Assembly (NCBI RefSeq): GCF_034932065.1
Contig: NZ_JAYGHP010000002.1
Span: forward strand, 1 to 64,000
DNA from: Crocosphaera sp. UHCC 0190
GTDB taxonomy: Bacteria > Cyanobacteriota > Cyanobacteriia > Cyanobacteriales > Microcystaceae
Length of the DNA: 64,000 nt
Reading direction: 5' to 3'
How positions within the stretch are numbered: the first letter of the stretch is position 1; every line of letters starts with the position of its first letter. Below the pieces are notes generated by a model, which had not been told where the DNA came from, did not search any database, and saw only the letters and a program-made list of their open reading frames with translations. Below, piece after piece: positions 63,883-64,000 of this stretch. The translations under genes were made by a program, and so were the position numbers.

Positions 63883-64000
63883 ATGACAACTCAATTACCA
63901 GAAAGCTTAACAGATATCAAATCTTCTCTTTATGAACAGGATTATTGTTTATGGATAGAAACAACTATCAATCATTTACAAAATGGCCAGTTAACTGAAA
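63883..64000 (+). CDS. DUF29 family protein (partial, cut by window end)
   Basis: The first 39 codons are in the window: MTTQLPESLTDIKSSLYEQD, YCLWIETTINHLQNGQLTE. The LYEQDYxLWxETTxxxLxxGxxxE pattern is the start of DUF29, a common accessory family of about 150 aa in cyanobacteria with unknown function. The 205-base gap before it shows no gene. Confidence 0.8.
   Translation, partial: MTTQLPESLTDIKSSLYEQDYCLWIETTINHLQNGQLTE

Noticed and set aside
1..64000. CRISPR arrays, tRNA and rRNA genes
   Set aside because: No regularly spaced direct repeats of array type were seen, and I noticed no cloverleaf or rRNA-like sequence. Reading by eye could miss a single tRNA; a covariance-model scan would settle it.
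1..64000. Intact insertion sequence or prophage
   Set aside because: No transposase with a recognisable DDE or HUH domain, no integrase and no phage structural gene. The Rpn-type gene at 17000 is related to transposase-like nucleases but shows no terminal repeats of its own.

Overview
The window looks like chromosome from a unicellular, probably marine cyanobacterium of the Crocosphaera/Cyanothece type. Reasons seen in the sequence: the octamer GCGATCGC (the HIP1 repeat of cyanobacteria) recurs throughout, base composition is AT-rich, and ndhH of the NDH-1 complex, ferredoxin-type nirA and narB, a FutB-like iron permease, an SxtI/J/K-like carbamoylation trio and two PEP-CTERM proteins are present. 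Nitrate uptake by an NrtP-type MFS carrier, rather than an ABC system, fits marine unicellular and Trichodesmium-like lineages. The genus is inference.

Layout. 1-4036: remnant of a cation/proton antiporter, then tig-clpP-clpX (minus strand). 4298-6820: GTPase, unknown protein and a WD40 gene that seems split by a frameshift. 6887-10925: oxidoreductase, PEP-CTERM protein, then a run of broken and intact toxin-antitoxin (TA) genes and a GIY-YIG nuclease. 10930-13497: leuS, carrying a perfect 28-bp palindrome inside the reading frame. 13829-18154: accessory cassettes separated by three copies of one roughly 67-bp repeat: a type II restriction-modification pair, then MntA/HepT with HicB-like genes and an Rpn-type nuclease. 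18379-25935: nitrate assimilation (nirA, nrtP, narB), interrupted by a P-loop kinase, a truncated Uma2 gene and a NACHT-protein fragment, with a small membrane protein behind two perfect NtcA boxes at one end. 26067-33722: orphan HicB, HEAT protein, iron permease, phosphoribosyltransferase, aspartoacylase, secreted heme peroxidase, YceD.

33762-39376 is the most striking locus. A long inverted repeat overlaps a candidate promoter. It is followed by a 586-aa protein of unknown family and a 1231-aa protein with a propeller-like N-terminus, an amphipathic helical middle and five hydrophobic C-terminal segments. I cannot assign a function; a membrane-acting two-component effector is my hypothesis. 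39461-49765: hisS, a conserved hypothetical gene, a CBS-NeuB-SAF-TIM barrel fusion, a Rieske oxygenase fragment next to the carbamoyltransferase/SxtJ/SxtK-like trio, a SAM hydrolase-type protein and a RES-Xre TA pair. 49786-63446: phytochelatin synthase-like protein, M14-type deacylase, FKBP, two large sensor kinases, ndhH, PhoH-like protein, sulfotransferase, type 2 IPP isomerase, universal stress protein and a K+ channel-like RCK protein. The right edge holds an orphan antitoxin whose Doc toxin is reduced to a stub, and the start of a DUF29 gene.

Two themes cross the window. Several TA loci keep an intact antitoxin while the toxin is broken. Short palindromic repeats of a few families sit between genes and in two cases have become protein-coding (leuS and the peroxidase C-terminus). 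All family assignments are from reading motifs by eye; no database search was possible.
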